The position numbers were made by a program, and so were the translations under genes. From Heliocidaris tuberculata (lineage: Eukaryota > Echinodermata > Echinoidea > Camarodonta > Echinometridae): a DNA stretch of 64,000 bases. The notes below the pieces were generated by a model. The model was given only the letters and a program-made list of their open reading frames with translations, made no database searches and had not been told where the DNA came from. The stretch is taken from NCBI GenBank assembly GCA_025618425.1, contig CM046846.1, forward strand, positions 35,521,884 through 35,585,883, given 5' to 3'. Shown in pieces: positions 30,018 through 42,801 of this stretch. Numbering within the stretch: position 1 is the stretch's first letter; every line of letters starts with the position of its first letter.

Positions 30018-30750
30018 GAAGTTGGGAAACCATGTTTGGTCGATTATATCTCTCATTTGATGACATATCTATAGTATCAGTAGAAAGTGTGTTTATTCCT
30101 CTTTAAAATGACACCATATCCGTTATGATTATTCAGTCATAGAATAAACAGTATATCAGAATAAGGTGCAGCATCAAAAGTGAAAAGTTGCAAAATCCAC
30201 TGTTCAGTACTTGTATGCAGAGAAGTCTTCTTTCCTTGTCATAAGAGAGAGAGTGATGGATGTAGGGCTACCGTTCCCAACTTGTCACCCATAAATGCCA
30301 AACTCTAACGAATCCTGAAAAAGAAATTCAAACATGGAAATAAACATTAAAAATTTGAATTCAAGCCTTGAAGATTCTTTCGTGCTTGTTTTATTTTTTA
30401 CAGAGATGAATTCATGCGTTGCATGGTTGTTTGAATGCTCATATGCACGTTTGTTTGAGTGATAACGCATGTTTGTTTTAGTGTTTGTTCAACTTAATCT
30501 TCACTTCATCTTTGTTACAATACAGTCTGCGTTTTGCTGATGGAAGATCATCTGAAAACACAGCAGCCCTAGGAATCTTCAAAGAAAGAAGAATGCACAG
30601 CCGAAGAAGAGCACTGTATTTTTGCAACTTTTTTATTATTGACCTTGCCCCTTATTTTGATGTACTGCACATACCGTGCCTGCAAAATAATAACAAACGG
30701 GTATCATCATAAAGAGAAATAAAAACGCTTTGTATTATAAAATACTATAA
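30018..30750 (+). repeat. Dispersed repeat related to the transposon at 43,861-45,226
   Basis: GATTATATCTCTC, AGAAAGTGTGTTTATTCCTC, AGCATCAAAAGTG/AAAGTTGCAAAATCCAC and GACCTTGCCCCTTATTTTGA match the interior of the 43.9-45.2 kb element in order. The terminal repeats are missing or decayed. The frame at 30,485-30,712 belongs to this repeat. Confidence 0.7.
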
Positions 30751-30759
30751 TATAACATG

Positions 30760-32449
30760 CGTATAAAAAAAACGTTACACTTTTGAAAAATCTGTCAAAA
30801 TTATATTTCAAAATATTTGGAAGATTTTTTCATGTCAATAGATGCCCAATAGTCTCATCTATCAAGTGATACTAACAAAGCAAATTTTCGTTCACGCTTC
30901 TGTTTTTGTCCAGAGTGTGAAAAATGGCTTGCGCCAAATTGAAAGAAGAGGGAAAATTAAACCAGCAGTCCGAAGAAGTGCACCCATTCAAACAAATTGT
31001 TCTCTTGCATAAATTTATGCTCTTGTTATGATAGTCTAGGAATTTTGTCTCAATTTTCTATCATAATTTTATTGATTTCATTGCTTTATGCATGAGTGAG
31101 AATCAATAATGTGTAATTACTTCAAGATCTTTATAAGCACAGTATTCACAATACACAGACACATCAAAACCACATGCCAATCTTTCAAGAAGTAACAAAT
31201 TAATTAATCTTCAAATCATTCAACCAATTAATCAATCAATCAGAATTCAATCAATCAAGCGATCAACCCATCAATACATCAACCGATAGATCAGTTATTC
31301 AATCAGTCAGTGATTCAGTCAATCAATCAATCAATCAATCAATAAGTCAGTCAGTCAGTCAGGTATCAATCAATCACTCAAACAATGGATCAGTCAGTCA
31401 TTCAAACATTCAGTCAATCACTCAACCAACCAAGCAAGCAGTCACTTAATCAACAATCAATCCATTGATCAATCAATTAATTGACCAATCAATTGAGGAA
31501 TAAAAATAAAGAAAAACATAGGCTTTTAGCCACAGGGGGGGGGGGGGCAGCGGCCGATTTTCCCCGATGTGGATACGCTAATGGTTACATTATGGATACA
31601 CTGTAATTGATTGATTGGTTGATAAATTGATTGATTGACTGATTGAAAATTGATTCATTTGGCGTTCTTGATGGAATGAATGGTTTGGAAGTGCTTTGAT
31701 GTGTTTGTTAACAATTTGTTAAATTACACTGTGATTGATTGAGTGATTGAGTTGCCAAAATATCTGCCTGGTTGATTGACTGATCGATGGTCAATCGATT
31801 GATTAATTGATTGTTGATTATCTTATTGATTGGCTGAATGGTTGATTGATTGACTGATGATTAATTGATTAATTGATTGACTAACTGATCTGTTGGTTGA
31901 TGTACAGTATTGGTGGGTTGATTGTTGATTGATTAATTAATTGATCTTTTGATTGATTGAATGAACTGAAGATGGATTAATGTGGTACTTTTCTTCTTGA
32001 CTCAATGACTGCATGTGGATTTCATATTCCTGTAAACTGAATACTGTGATTAAAATATCTTGAAGTAATTACACATTGATTCTCACTCATGCATAAAGCA
32101 ATGAAATCATTAAAATTATGATAGAAAATTGAGTCAAAATACCTAGACTATCATAACATGATCATAAATTTATGCAAGAGAACAATTTGTTTTAATGGGT
32201 GCACTTCTTCGGACTGCTGGTTTTAACTTTCCCTCCTCTTTCAATTTGGCGCAAGCCATTTTTCACACTCTGGACAAAAACAGTCAGTGTTCGTCCAAGC
32301 GTGAACGAAAATTTGTTTTGTTAGTAGCACTTGATAGATGAGACTATTGGACATCTATTGACATGAAAAAAATCTTCCAAATATTTTGAAATATAATTTT
32401 GACAGATTTTTCAAAAGTGTAACGTTTTTTTTTTTTTTTTTTTATACGC
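30760..32449. repeat. Giant palindrome, ACGTTACACTTTTGA family, 1.69 kb
   Basis: The left end GCGTATAAAAAAAACGTTAC and right end AACGTTTTTT...TATACGC mirror each other. Arms of about 390-420 bp pair closely (GGCTTGCGCCAAATTGAAAG with CTTTCAATTTGGCGCAAGCC; AAATTTATGC; AATCAATGTGTAATTACTT). The core, 31,195-31,985, has (TCAA)n-type sequence on the left and (TTGA)n-type on the right, so it is also largely self-complementary. No transposase frame is present. The same family, without the core, is at 14,723-15,119. Confidence 0.85.
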
Positions 32450-33000
32450 ACTGTATAAAATCCACGTGTTGGCATGATAGTAGACATAAAACATAAACGA
32501 AAATTGTTTATGCTTCAATCCAATTTTTATTTGCTCCTGTCACGAATTTTCGACACTTCCTATTGCCTTTAGTGAGATTTCACTAACATCCTACTTGTAA
32601 ATAAGTTACTTTGGACAGTAGGAAATAGAGTAGGGGATTAATTGAATGTTTGAACTACTTATTTGAAAACTGCTTATTTTTTATAGCTGATTCCTCATTC
32701 TTTGAAACATCTGCATGGTTTTCACGCAATTCATGCTAACTCTTACACGTCTGATATCTGATTAATATCATCATGTTTTAAAAGTGCCAGTTTATTACTT
32801 GATCTGTACAAGCTGTAAACTCGTCGAGTGCCCTCTTTCGACGGTGTTTTTTCGCAATTCATGCATCGATCTCTTTGTTCAATAATGTAACAGAGTTGAA
32901 TGGAATAATTGGCATGGAAGTTAACATTTCATTTAATATCTAGGCATATTCACGATGTATTATAATTATGAACTTAATACATTTAGAAAGTGGTCGTCTT
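32450..33000 (+). other. Intergenic, nothing recognised
   Basis: AT-rich unique sequence without long frames, strong splice signals or a repeat family seen elsewhere in the window. Confidence 0.4.
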
Positions 33001-33005
33001 TCATT

Positions 33006-33320
33006 TGATTTGTCAAATCCATGTATGACAAATCAAATGAAAGACTTAAAGCTAATGTACAGTTTTTGGTAGCAAAAAGGAATCTGGAAAGAAACTTCTT
33101 AAATGTAGTCTCATGTCGTTCTCCTTCTATCAGATGTTTGTGAGAGATCGTTTGCTATTCCCTCTATGATTTCCAGTGAATTTCAGTGTAAATATCTAAG
33201 GAAAGCTAGGTCACTGCCCTACGCTAGGACCTTTCCACCCCGACGTCTCCCTGCACAACAATCGTGGGGCTTCGCATGGAGATAGCATGTGTGTCATTGT
33301 ATGTAGTATACACAGAATCA
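33006..33320 (+). repeat. Hairpin plus dispersed repeat (family of 5,755-6,100)
   Basis: TCTTTCATTTGATTTGTCA and its reverse complement TGACAAATCAAATGAAAGA form a perfect short hairpin at 33,000-33,055. The repeat follows: TTTTTGGTAGCAAAAAGGAA, CCTACGCTAGGACCTTTCCA, GGGGCTTCGCATGGAGA. Confidence 0.7.
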
Positions 33321-34490
33321 TCTAATCGCCCCCACCCCCCCCCCCCCCCCCCTCCCCCCCCCCCCGCTCCCCCGCCACTTCCTATTCTTTCGCATCCGTA
33401 ATTGACAGCTACCGAAATTGAAATGTCAGATTTATTATTCTGAACTTGTTTTCTTATCACACAGGTCAAAATATAAAAGCAGTTAGAAAGAATCCTGCAA
33501 ATCACGTCTATTACTTTTAAGATTACAGCCCTCCCTCAACTTCAAAGAGCACTTGAAACAATCGAACTCTCTTGTGACATGAGTAATCTCTTGACTATCA
33601 AACTCAAGTAGTTCAAGTGGATTTGTGACAGAGCCGGGTTGGATATGTTTATTCTCTGAAAAAGAACATGTCTTTGGATTGATTCCTTGTTGCTTTAAAA
33701 CAACACCTTGCACAGGAATGTTGTATTAAATGTATTTATAACCTTATACCAAATACCCACATGCGCTGAAAAGGCACATTATTAGCCCTTTGCTGCTGAT
33801 CTTGCAACAGAGCCGCGTAATTATACTTTGGTAACAAAAAAAATAAAAGCATGCAGGGATAATACCAACGGTATATGTAGCATCGCAATGTATAATAAGA
33901 ATTATTATGGAAGATGTAATGTAAAAAAATGAAAAAGAATTGCTAGAGAATCTTTTTTTTTTTTTACACAAGCCCTCCCCCCCCCCCTCCCCCTGAAATA
34001 TTTAAGTTTTAAGTTTTAAGTTTCAAATTTGAAAGAAAATTAGAAGAGAAACTTTGGCATTGATGGCGTTGTCGAAAATTGATCAATGAAGATGTGGTAA
34101 GTGAAAACACAAGAGATGATTTTCGACACAATTGGTACAAAAAATTTCTTTCCAACTTTGAATACATTACACAAGCATTTTTGAATTCATGAGCATTTAA
34201 TTCCTTTCAAAATAAAAGAATTTCCAAAATACGCAATGATAATATCATTGTGTATTTTGCCTATGAACATATGCCCATATATTATACAGACATATCCCTT
34301 ATTTGTTTTGATGGCGAAATTCTTCATCACTTCTGGATTCATTATTGTGTTCTCTATTTACAAGTCTCATTTTTCAATCACATAATCTTGCAGACCCTTT
34401 TTTTAAAAGATCAGGAGTCTTAGAACCGTAAGCAAATGGAGATATTTGATTTAATCTGTAATTGGCGGAAGCTGCCTTTGAAATCAATCC
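33320..34490 (+). other. Intergenic: C-rich tract, then AT-rich sequence
   Basis: Poly-C runs lie at 33,330-33,376 and near 33,975-33,994. AAGTTTTAAGTTTTAAGTTT occurs at 34,005. Short frames on the minus strand at 33,224-33,713 show no domain. No gene is seen. Confidence 0.45.
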
Positions 34491-35009
34491 TCAAATTTGT
34501 ATCAATCCTTAATCTATAATCTGGCCGATTTTATTTTAAGAGCGATTTCCTCCGGGCGTACGAATTCCAGGACACGCCATCATCGGCCGATATGCAGCAG
34601 GTAGGGGGGATCGCGTAATGAGGAGATTGCTCTTAATAATATAAAGAGAATGTTGAGTTCTGGGAAAGGTGAAAAATATTTGTGAGCTTTCTCATTCCTT
34701 TTATGTCAGTTTGGAAGAACCTCATAGTAGAAAAATCTACTGACAAGGATTGCTCCTCAAATGTCCTCATATTCGAAATATGACGAGAACTTTTTAGCTC
34801 AAGTGTTCGGGCCGAACATTCCTTTCACATGTGAATGCAGTCCCATATAACCATTTTCATGTGCAGTTCGTGTATTTTCAGCGAGATTTTGTCAATTTCT
34901 TATCATTTTGATGATTGAAAAATGTCACGGTATACACAAATTCTTGTGTAGAGATGATCAACCTTTCCCAATTGCTTTGAGATGGTTTATTTCACAATGT
35001 AAGCTCATG

Positions 35010-35155
35010 ACCTGGGGAGCGTTTCATGAAAGGACTTGTCAGATATTTTATCCGACAAATTTGCTCTCAGCCAATCAGATGCAAGGATTTCAGTAGCTTA
35101 TATCAGTTGTCGGATAAAATATCCGACAACTTCCTTTCATGAAACACTCCCCAGA
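35010..35155. repeat. Compact MITE, CTGGGGAG(C/T)GTTTCATGAAAGG ends
   Basis: The left end CTGGGGAGCGTTTCATGAAAGG is mirrored by CCTTTCATGAAACACTCCCCAG. Inside, GATATTTTATCCGACAA pairs with TTGTCGGATAAAATATCCGA. At about 146 bp it is a complete, well-preserved hairpin element. Confidence 0.85.
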
Positions 35156-36980
35156 ACTCACCTTTATCTTTTAAATAAAATCGGTCAGATTATGGACTAC
35201 ATAGCATGTCGTATCCACTCCGGAATCAATTGCTCGTCAAACATGTGCTGCTGTCATTAACGTGAATTAGGTTCTCTTAATTGATTGAATGAGATGCTGG
35301 TCACGGCTGTGCATAATGCACGCACCGGATCGCATCACACGAGTCAAGGGGTTGGTATATTGGACATGTAGGAGCCCCCTGTTTCCGGACCTCTCAGCCC
35401 TGGGACGTGACGTGTCGTCTCGTAATTAAACTGTCCGCATTCATGGGGTATCGCCAGAAGATCTGTCGGAAGATATTTGCTTCCCGTAATTTTCGTGCAA
35501 CGCCCCAGTTTTAGACAATTCTTTCTCGTTCTGTAACTCCGCGTTATCACTTTTCCTGATCTTGGATGTATGTTTGTACATCCATGTCCTGATCTAAAGC
35601 CATTCACCTTCATGGAAGTGAATCACAACCTTGTTTAGATACCTGAATCAAGTTCCCCCCCCCCCCCCCTTTTTTTTTTTTTCCTTTTATGTCGTTGTTG
35701 TTGTTGTGTTTTTTTTTTTTCTTTTTTTCTTTTCTTGTTTGTTCAAGCCGATGGAGCTGAACCTATTCTTAATAGTTTTCCAAATGATTTGGAATGAAAT
35801 CGAAATTAAAACTATCAAAAAATAAAGAAAATAGACGGAATGAAACAATAACAATAAAAGAGGTAATAATTGTTGAAGTTGAAGTTCAAGAAGAAAAAGT
35901 CATTAACCAACGATGAATTTTAGTTATCAACATCCGGAAACAAGTCTAGAGTACCAAACGTCGGAAGTATTCGGTTCATTAAATCGTTTACCAGTTTGTT
36001 GTTAAGGCTTCTTACTTTCTTCTTAACAAGAAGTGTATTTGATGGGCGGAAGAAATTGATACTAGCCCAAGAAATGTGACAATGTTACGCATCCGGGAAC
36101 ATGACTGCTATCAGGTATGTTAATAAATCATTTCTTGGTATGTCATCAATACCAGGATGTCTCGCATTAAAACATGATATTTGATGGGTGCTGTGAAGAG
36201 AAAGTAACAAATGTTTCCGCCTGTGCTATATGACATAGCAACATGTTTCCAAATATCAACTCCATTTTGCATAATTTAACACTGAACAAAGATAATACGT
36301 ATTCTGCTCAGTTAAACCCGATGCCCCCGTCTAAAGTCTTGTGCAACAAAAAAAAAAACTTAGACCTCGATCTCACTTCCTTTGTAAAACCTCTTTCGAC
36401 CCAGGGTCCGATTTAAAGCTTAGCAGTACACAGGCCAAAGTGGACAGCTGCTGTTTTCCTTTATGATCATAACACGGTCTACGTTTTATCCTTTAACCTC
36501 TTTCCTTTTCCCGTGGCTTTCAGGAGCTGTAATGTTCGTCTTATAATAATAATGATTTTCCACAGATGAGGAGGAAGTTGGTTTTATGATGATTATTTGA
36601 TATTTGTTATTTGATATTTTTACTGTTTTTCCTGTTCATGAAAATGCTATTTGGTCGATTTCAACACAATTTTCCTTAATTCAGTTCCATTGTACATGAC
36701 CTAGAGAGGCTCAAAGCAAGTGACATTGCCTTATATTGTTTTTGTTATTTTGTTGTTTTTTTTGGTCATCTTATTGGCTAGATGTTCTCAGACTCTGATT
36801 TATTTCATTTAAGAACAAAAATATAAAATAATATCAAAAGGACACGGCCCCCACAAAAAAAGGAGGAGGGGACGAGAAACTCGGAACTAATTGCATTTGA
36901 CCTTTCTTACAAAGGGTAGCCTCTTGTATCATCATCAGTATTAATATAATGCTCTTCCTCTGCAATCATTATTACCCCCA
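35156..36980 (+). other. Intergenic; mixed-composition unique sequence
   Basis: The segment 35,290-35,620 is less AT-rich than its surroundings (GCATAATGCACGCACCGGAT, GACGTGACGTGTCGTCTCGT) but has no long frame. A poly-C/poly-T block lies at 35,655-35,740. No gene is supported. Confidence 0.4.
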
Positions 36981-36982
36981 AC

Positions 36983-37130
36983 ATTGCCAGGTATCCATTT
37001 ACACCTTCGTCAAGAAGGACAAATGTGCGTAGAACACCCTGTCCAAGGATGTAAGCAGCACCAAGCAAGGATCAAACCAATCACCTCTCGTATAAGAGTA
37101 ACGAGCATTCAACAATACCAAGGAGCTTCG
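36983..37130 (-). repeat. Decayed tRNA-derived SINE
   Basis: On the minus strand a B box-like GGTTTGATCC (plus 37,069-37,078) is followed by a SINE body; on the plus strand this reads GGTATCCATTTACACC and CCAAGGATGTAAGCA. Substitutions in the promoter boxes suggest an old copy. It explains the open frame at 36,984-37,184. Confidence 0.55.
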
Positions 37131-38570
37131 AAAGCTGGAGTTCCAACTGGCAACAAATTATCTCAAGCAGCTGCTCCTTTCTAAGGATGCACAAAAGAAT
37201 CTACAGGTGCGCTGTAGCCTTTGATGTCCGATGTTCGATGCCGCCAACTTCATGGGAAAGCTTGAGTAGTGATTTTTGTCACAAATGAAATATCGAGAAT
37301 ATTTCACTTTTTATTTGAATAAAAAAGTGAAATTTTCACATATGATAAAATTGAATATAAAAGCCTAATTGTGTCCAGAAATTTGGCTATATTGTATGAT
37401 AGTAGTTTCAATTTGTGAAAAAAAAGTAAAATTTTACAATCCTAAAATCCCCAATTTGACACCCTTCCGATTACTCCCTGGAAACGAAAATAAAAATTGC
37501 AATTGTTCAAGTACAGTTAATTATGATGTTATATTTCAGATTAGTGCCCACACATGCCCAGTCGCGCAATTTTGATTCATATATCACGGAATTTTTGTAC
37601 AATTTCTTTTCGCTTGCCCCCAGTAAAGGTAAGCACTGTGAACTGCTCATATCAGACTAGTGACAGCGAAAAGTAATTATCATTACAAAAGCATATTTTC
37701 CTTTGAAAATGGCCCGTAAGTTTGCAGCCAGGCAGGAATCTTTTTGTCTTCTTATCTGCAAGGAAGATTAAGTTAAGCACATATGCCTGACATATTTTTC
37801 CTTGGCGGCATCGAACATGGTTCAAAGGGAATGAGCTACATGTGACTCCAGCTCTTGAAGCTCTTTGACAATACACAGCACTATTCCCTTCATGGGTACT
37901 TCCACTCTTGATGCCCCAATAACACTGTTCCGCTACGCGTAATGCGAACTTCAATCCTTCACTAATAGACCTGTTCACAAATATTATTCAAATTTTATGC
38001 ATAATTTTAAAACAAAGGTTGTTCTTGACAACCTGAAAGCTTGTCAAAGGTTTGTCAGACAAAGCAACAGGCAATGTATGTAAACTAGATTCCAAGCATT
38101 GTAGTTCATTCATTAATAACAGGTTAATGAAATACCTCGTTACTAGGTCCCCAGGAAAGAAACATCCAGAAATTTGAATAACTTTGTAAACAGTTCTATT
38201 GGGTTAGGTATTTGTGCTTGCACCCCCCCCCCCCCCCCCCTCCTCTGCTAATTTGGAATAGAAAAATAACAATGCAAGGAAGTTTGGGGGAGGTTGATGG
38301 TAGACACAATCTATTCCTACTAACTCCAGCCTATGATCTATAAAAATTATATCATGCAGCTTGCCGGTTTAGCATCCCACACGTAATATTCAATAACTTT
38401 TGTCAATACAGTGAACTGTTGAAAAGCTGCATTTGAGTTCTGGCTTTTCAAGCATGGACTCTACTATCTACAAAGAGAGGGAGTGCTCAACAGTCTCCGT
38501 AAAAACTGGACTTGCTCAAAGTGAGCTCAAACGGCATTGTGGTATATGCATAGGCGTGTGTGAGTGTTGA
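37131..38570 (+). other. Intergenic, no gene seen
   Basis: AT-rich. A minus-strand frame of 108 codons (37,652-37,978) lacks recognisable motifs. A C tract lies at 38,222-38,240. Confidence 0.4.
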
Positions 38571-38579
38571 TTAGGTTTT

Positions 38580-38695
38580 TACGTCTGGGACCGAGCTTTA
38601 CCGTCACCGTCCCAAAGATATGTCTCGGTTTCGAACTAGTACCGCTGACAGTACAACGAGACTAACTGCTCGGTAAAAAAAAGGGGGAAATAGAA
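38580..38695 (-). repeat. Possible tRNA-derived SINE
   Basis: The minus strand reads GCGGTACTAGTTCGAAACCG (B box-like AGTTCGAAACC) after GTTAGTCTCGTTGTACTG, followed by TTTGGGACGGTGACGGTAAA. The A box is uncertain. Confidence 0.4.
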
Positions 38696-39054
38696 TAATG
38701 CAGGAGTTCGAGCCCCTGAGCCCCGACTTCAGCGGGCCTTGGCCTTCATATCCCTGACTATCATCGATCTCATTAAACGTCTTCAAGAATGCTTGATGGC
38801 ATCATTCGATTCTTTGGCCTGGCCGTGATCTTTGTTTGGCGAGGTCAGGTGTTCAGGTTTCACATTGGTGACATCAAGGTGAGATAGAAAAGAGAGAGAG
38901 GAAGAGATAGAGGGTGGGACGGAAAGAAGAGAGTGGGGAAATGGAGAGGAGGGAGAGAGAAAGTGTTCAGATAAAAACATAGAGGTTTTTTCTTTCTTTC
39001 TTTCATTCCGTTTACCTGTGAAATGATTTGAATTACCTTTCAAATACATGAACC

Positions 39055-39245
39055 AGGGGCGAATCCAGGATTTTGTTAAAGGGGGGGGGGGTGAACATAA
39101 ATGTCCGAAAATTTTCTGAATAGCAAAAAAAAAGTCAGTTCTAAAACGGGGCACATTCCAAAAAGGGGGGCACAATGTATACTTTTCTTTCAAAAAGGAG
39201 TGCCACGGGCCGGAATTGCCCCCCCCCCCCTAAATCCGCCACTGC
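39055..39245. repeat. MITE-like repeat with GGCGAATCCAGGATTTTG / AAATCCGCCACTG ends
   Basis: The left end GGGGCGAATCCAGGATTT and right end CCCTAAATCCGCCACTGCAT bound about 190 bp with G and C runs and the word CACGGGCCGGAATTG. A related copy lies at 47,447-47,725 (CCTGATACAGGATTTTGTAA, CACGGGCCGGAATTGAC). Confidence 0.65.
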
Positions 39246-41150
39246 ATCAACGATCGCCAATCGAATGCTGCTAGCATGGCTAGTCCGCAAGGGTACGTAT
39301 ATAACATGTGGGTGATGTTCGACTAAATTTACCGATTCTTTTTACCGGCAGATTTTCGTTTTTGCAAATTTACAGAGAAAAACACGTCCAAAATAATGGC
39401 GACGACAATTACCTTTATACCGACGGAACGTTTAAATGGGAACGTCACCTAAGTCATAACCCCCATCGCTTCTGGCGACACCCTTGTGCAATTGAGCTAA
39501 CACCAAATTCATGTATACAAATGACATGAATAACATCCAAGATGCTTGAAAGCATTGTGGAAGAATTGTCCTACCAAAGAGGTATTCGGTCCTTCACTAC
39601 AGAGCCCATCTCTAGAATCCGTCATGCACGTTGCAATTTTGGAATTAATGCGACTGCCCATGGGTCATCTGCATTCACTGCATGCCAGACAGAGGCTAGG
39701 CCTCATTGAGATCCTGTCCGTACACTTGTCTTAATTGTCATTTGGTTGGCGAGCGTGCATGGTCACTCAAAATAAGGCTCGCGTATAGCTAGTCGACATC
39801 CAAGCCAGTGGCGTAGCAAGGGGCTAATCATTGAGGGGGCATTTGTGCCTGGGGGGGGGGGGGCACAAGCTAGATAAAATACAAGAGAACGAGGCCATCA
39901 GTTGAAGGGACGGTGTGGGAGGACATCGTATCAATTTTTTCACGTTCCTTACCCCTCTCCCTTTCCTTTTTCTCTTTTTCTTTCATTTTTTCAATATTAT
40001 CTTATATTTTCCGTTTCAGAATAAGCATATCACATGTTTATGAACAGAATATTGATGTAAATCAATGATGTTTGATAAAATTCAATTCAATTCAATTCAC
40101 ATTAGCCAGAGGAGGGGATGGGGCTAACCTCTTTCCAGAAAATTACGTTGAATAATTCCCTTTTTCTCAAAGGGAGATGGTCAACCTCTCGGGCCACCCA
40201 TGGACTGGAATCGCTTTATCCTATCCAGAAAAGGGAGCCGTCAATTATTGGTTTTGCTATATACCTCACTCACACTAACAATACGGATGCCAGACAGACA
40301 ACAGATCGAACAAAACATTACGTTCCCCGAATGGAAAAGGAACGGTTGGTTTGGGATCGTTGTTGAGTCGGTTTGACTGTGTGTCTGAGGTATTACATCT
40401 CTTTGTACCAGGCACCAGGAAATATACAAAATGAGCCATGGTTGGAGTGATCCATCAATTATACATCATCTGATCTCGCTTGATAGCCAACGACACCGCG
40501 GTTCATAGCTGTATGTTGCCATGGCGACAAACGCATCCCCATAAGAATCAGCATAAATGTAAGAGAAGTGACGGTCATGACGGGATGTGTTACCGAAATA
40601 ATTTGTTTGCGAGGCAAGAATGATCTTCTTTTTTATCTGTTCAGTAATCAAATTTCTTCCAGGTATATTGACATGATAAAATCGATCAACCAGGCTCTGC
40701 GGAAATAAAGAGTAACTTTGTGAATTACTTTCGTGATAATTATTCATGACAAGAGTATTTTGGGTTTTGTTTTGTTTTTCGCATGAAATTGTAGTTTTAA
40801 AAAACTCGGGGGCATATTCTAAATATGCATCTTAGCTTATTCTTTGTCAAAGTGTGTTTTGTTTTGTTTTTGTTCATCCTGGTATTCTGGTTAGACTGAA
40901 CGCAAAATTGGTAAATACAATGGAATGGTGCAATTTTGGTGTCACTAATAACCCCAAAGCACAAATAACTATTGTTTTCCTCGAATATGTAATCTATTAT
41001 CATCATCCACTGCTCAATCTTTTCTACATCTATGTAAACAAAGTAGGAAAAAATGTAGTTTGTAGGAAAGGGATGGACTAATCAAATGGCGGTAGTGGAG
41101 ATTCCATTGACGATGGTATATACAGTAGGCCATTAACGCTCTTAAGATCT
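39246..41150 (+). other. Intergenic, no gene seen
   Basis: Includes a GTGGCGTAGCAAGGGG...G-tract repeat end near 39,810-39,872. Frames at 39,308-39,734 and 40,118-40,747 show no domain features. A weak AATTC-rich stretch is at 40,082-40,100. Confidence 0.4.
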
Positions 41151-41990
41151 TAAGCCCCGCTCACATGAGGCGTCATTTGCTGACGTTCAGACCGCGTCGG
41201 TGACTTTTACTGTCTTTTGCGCGTCATGAAAGAGTGATATCGTACAAAAAAGTGATTGCAAAATGAATAGTGCAACAATACTTTTAATCACTGGCGTATA
41301 TGGGTTAATTGCCTTCATAGGCTCGATTATAGGAGGTACTGACGCAATCGAAATAACGCCTAGTGTGAACGTGGCTCTAGTAAAATAATATAATGTCCAG
41401 GTGAAAAAGTGTTTGAACATTAAATTTCTTCACCTATCATTTTATAATAGTATGGAACTAATTGTGCTTTAACCCAGAAAAGTTATACTTTAACATTTTA
41501 CTTTCTATTTTGCGGTGCAATATTAATAACCTTTGTTCTCTTGCATAAAAGTTGAGTTTAAAACGAAACTTCAAAAATTAAAGACAAGGCGTGAATAAGA
41601 GATTCTGAACGGTAGAAATTCAAGTTGCGATTAGTTTGTTTTGTTTTGTTTTTGTTTTGTTTTTTTAGTTGCGTTTATTAAAACGCAACTCTTTGTGCAG
41701 GAGGCCCCTTGACTATAAATCGATAAGAAAGTGGTTAATTATCGCCAGTCTGGGAAACTTTGGTTACTTTAATTTTCCGTCAGGGCGTATTACTGACTTT
41801 CCATTTGCCCCAAGGCGGGACTTGAGTATCAGACAAACAGTTATGGGTGAATTAAGGTAAAAGGGCTTTTAGGAAGCTGTACGTGTCAGGAATATTTGGA
41901 GATTTAAAGGTTAACAATCCCCAAACGATATTTTGGGGATTAGAGGTTCCATAATGCTATATCATATTCAAAACATGGGCAACAAATATT
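41150..41990 (+). other. Intergenic; weakly repetitive
   Basis: 41,160-41,395 carries CACATGAGGCGTC and GGCGTATATGGGTTAATTGC and is loosely like 7,060-7,260. No gene is seen. Confidence 0.35.
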
Positions 41991-41997
41991 ACTTCAA

Positions 41998-42305
41998 TTT
42001 GATTTGAATGATTTGATTTGATTTGATTTATTGGTTTCTGCATCATTTTTTAACAAATTTTTTTTCAATCATGGTACAGATCTCATACATAGTGCATAAT
42101 TATACTTGTTGAATGCATAATCGAATAGTTGAGTACATAATTGAATACATAATTAAATACATAATCAACTACATAATTGAATCATGATTGCATTCATAAC
42201 TGAGTACATATTTGAATACATGATGGAATTAATAATTAAATACATAATTTAAGAAAATATTGAATACATAATTATGCATAATAATGTACGAAATTAAATA
42301 AATGC
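41998..42305 (-). repeat. (GATTT)n retroelement end and an AATACATAATTG minisatellite
   Basis: (TTTGA)n at 42,001-42,035 resembles the tail of the insert at 12,646. It is followed, at about 42,090-42,290, by many diverged copies of a 12-bp unit such as AATACATAATTG. Both features are AT-rich and non-coding. Confidence 0.65.
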
Positions 42306-42769
42306 ACTGAATAAATTATGAACGTCAATAATAGACGCAGGAGGGCCACAGCACAAGCAGGTACCTCAATATTGTATTGTAAGTATAAGTACACTCTCAA
42401 TAAAACGTAGGAGCGACATGTGAGTAGACTAGTCGATGCTCGCAAGAAATCGGGTCCGCGCGGAACACAAGTAGGGATCGGGTTCCGCGTGAGCATTTTC
42501 ATGTTATCCTTAATTTCCTTCATACTCCTTAACTGCCAGGTAAAGTTCTTTTAGTTTAATTTTATCCTTTCTAGTTTTACACATTTTTAGAAATTCTTTT
42601 TTAGATGATTGAGTACACAGAACTGGTTTGGACGGAAACGTTATCACTACAGATAACAGTGATAGCAGCCTTCACCATTGCCGATATCGACGACGATTAA
42701 TTTTCTTCATTTAATTGGGGGAGGTGGTCATCGTTTTCTCCTCTCTCTCCCGTCCAATTATTCTTTCTC

Positions 42770-42801
<32 letters not shown>

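Noticed and set aside
31195..31500. CRISPR-like regular repeats
   Set aside because: (TCAA)n-type simple sequence inside a transposon-like palindrome in animal DNA; there are no spacers.
36984..37184. 66-codon frame
   Set aside because: Explained by a decayed tRNA-derived SINE.
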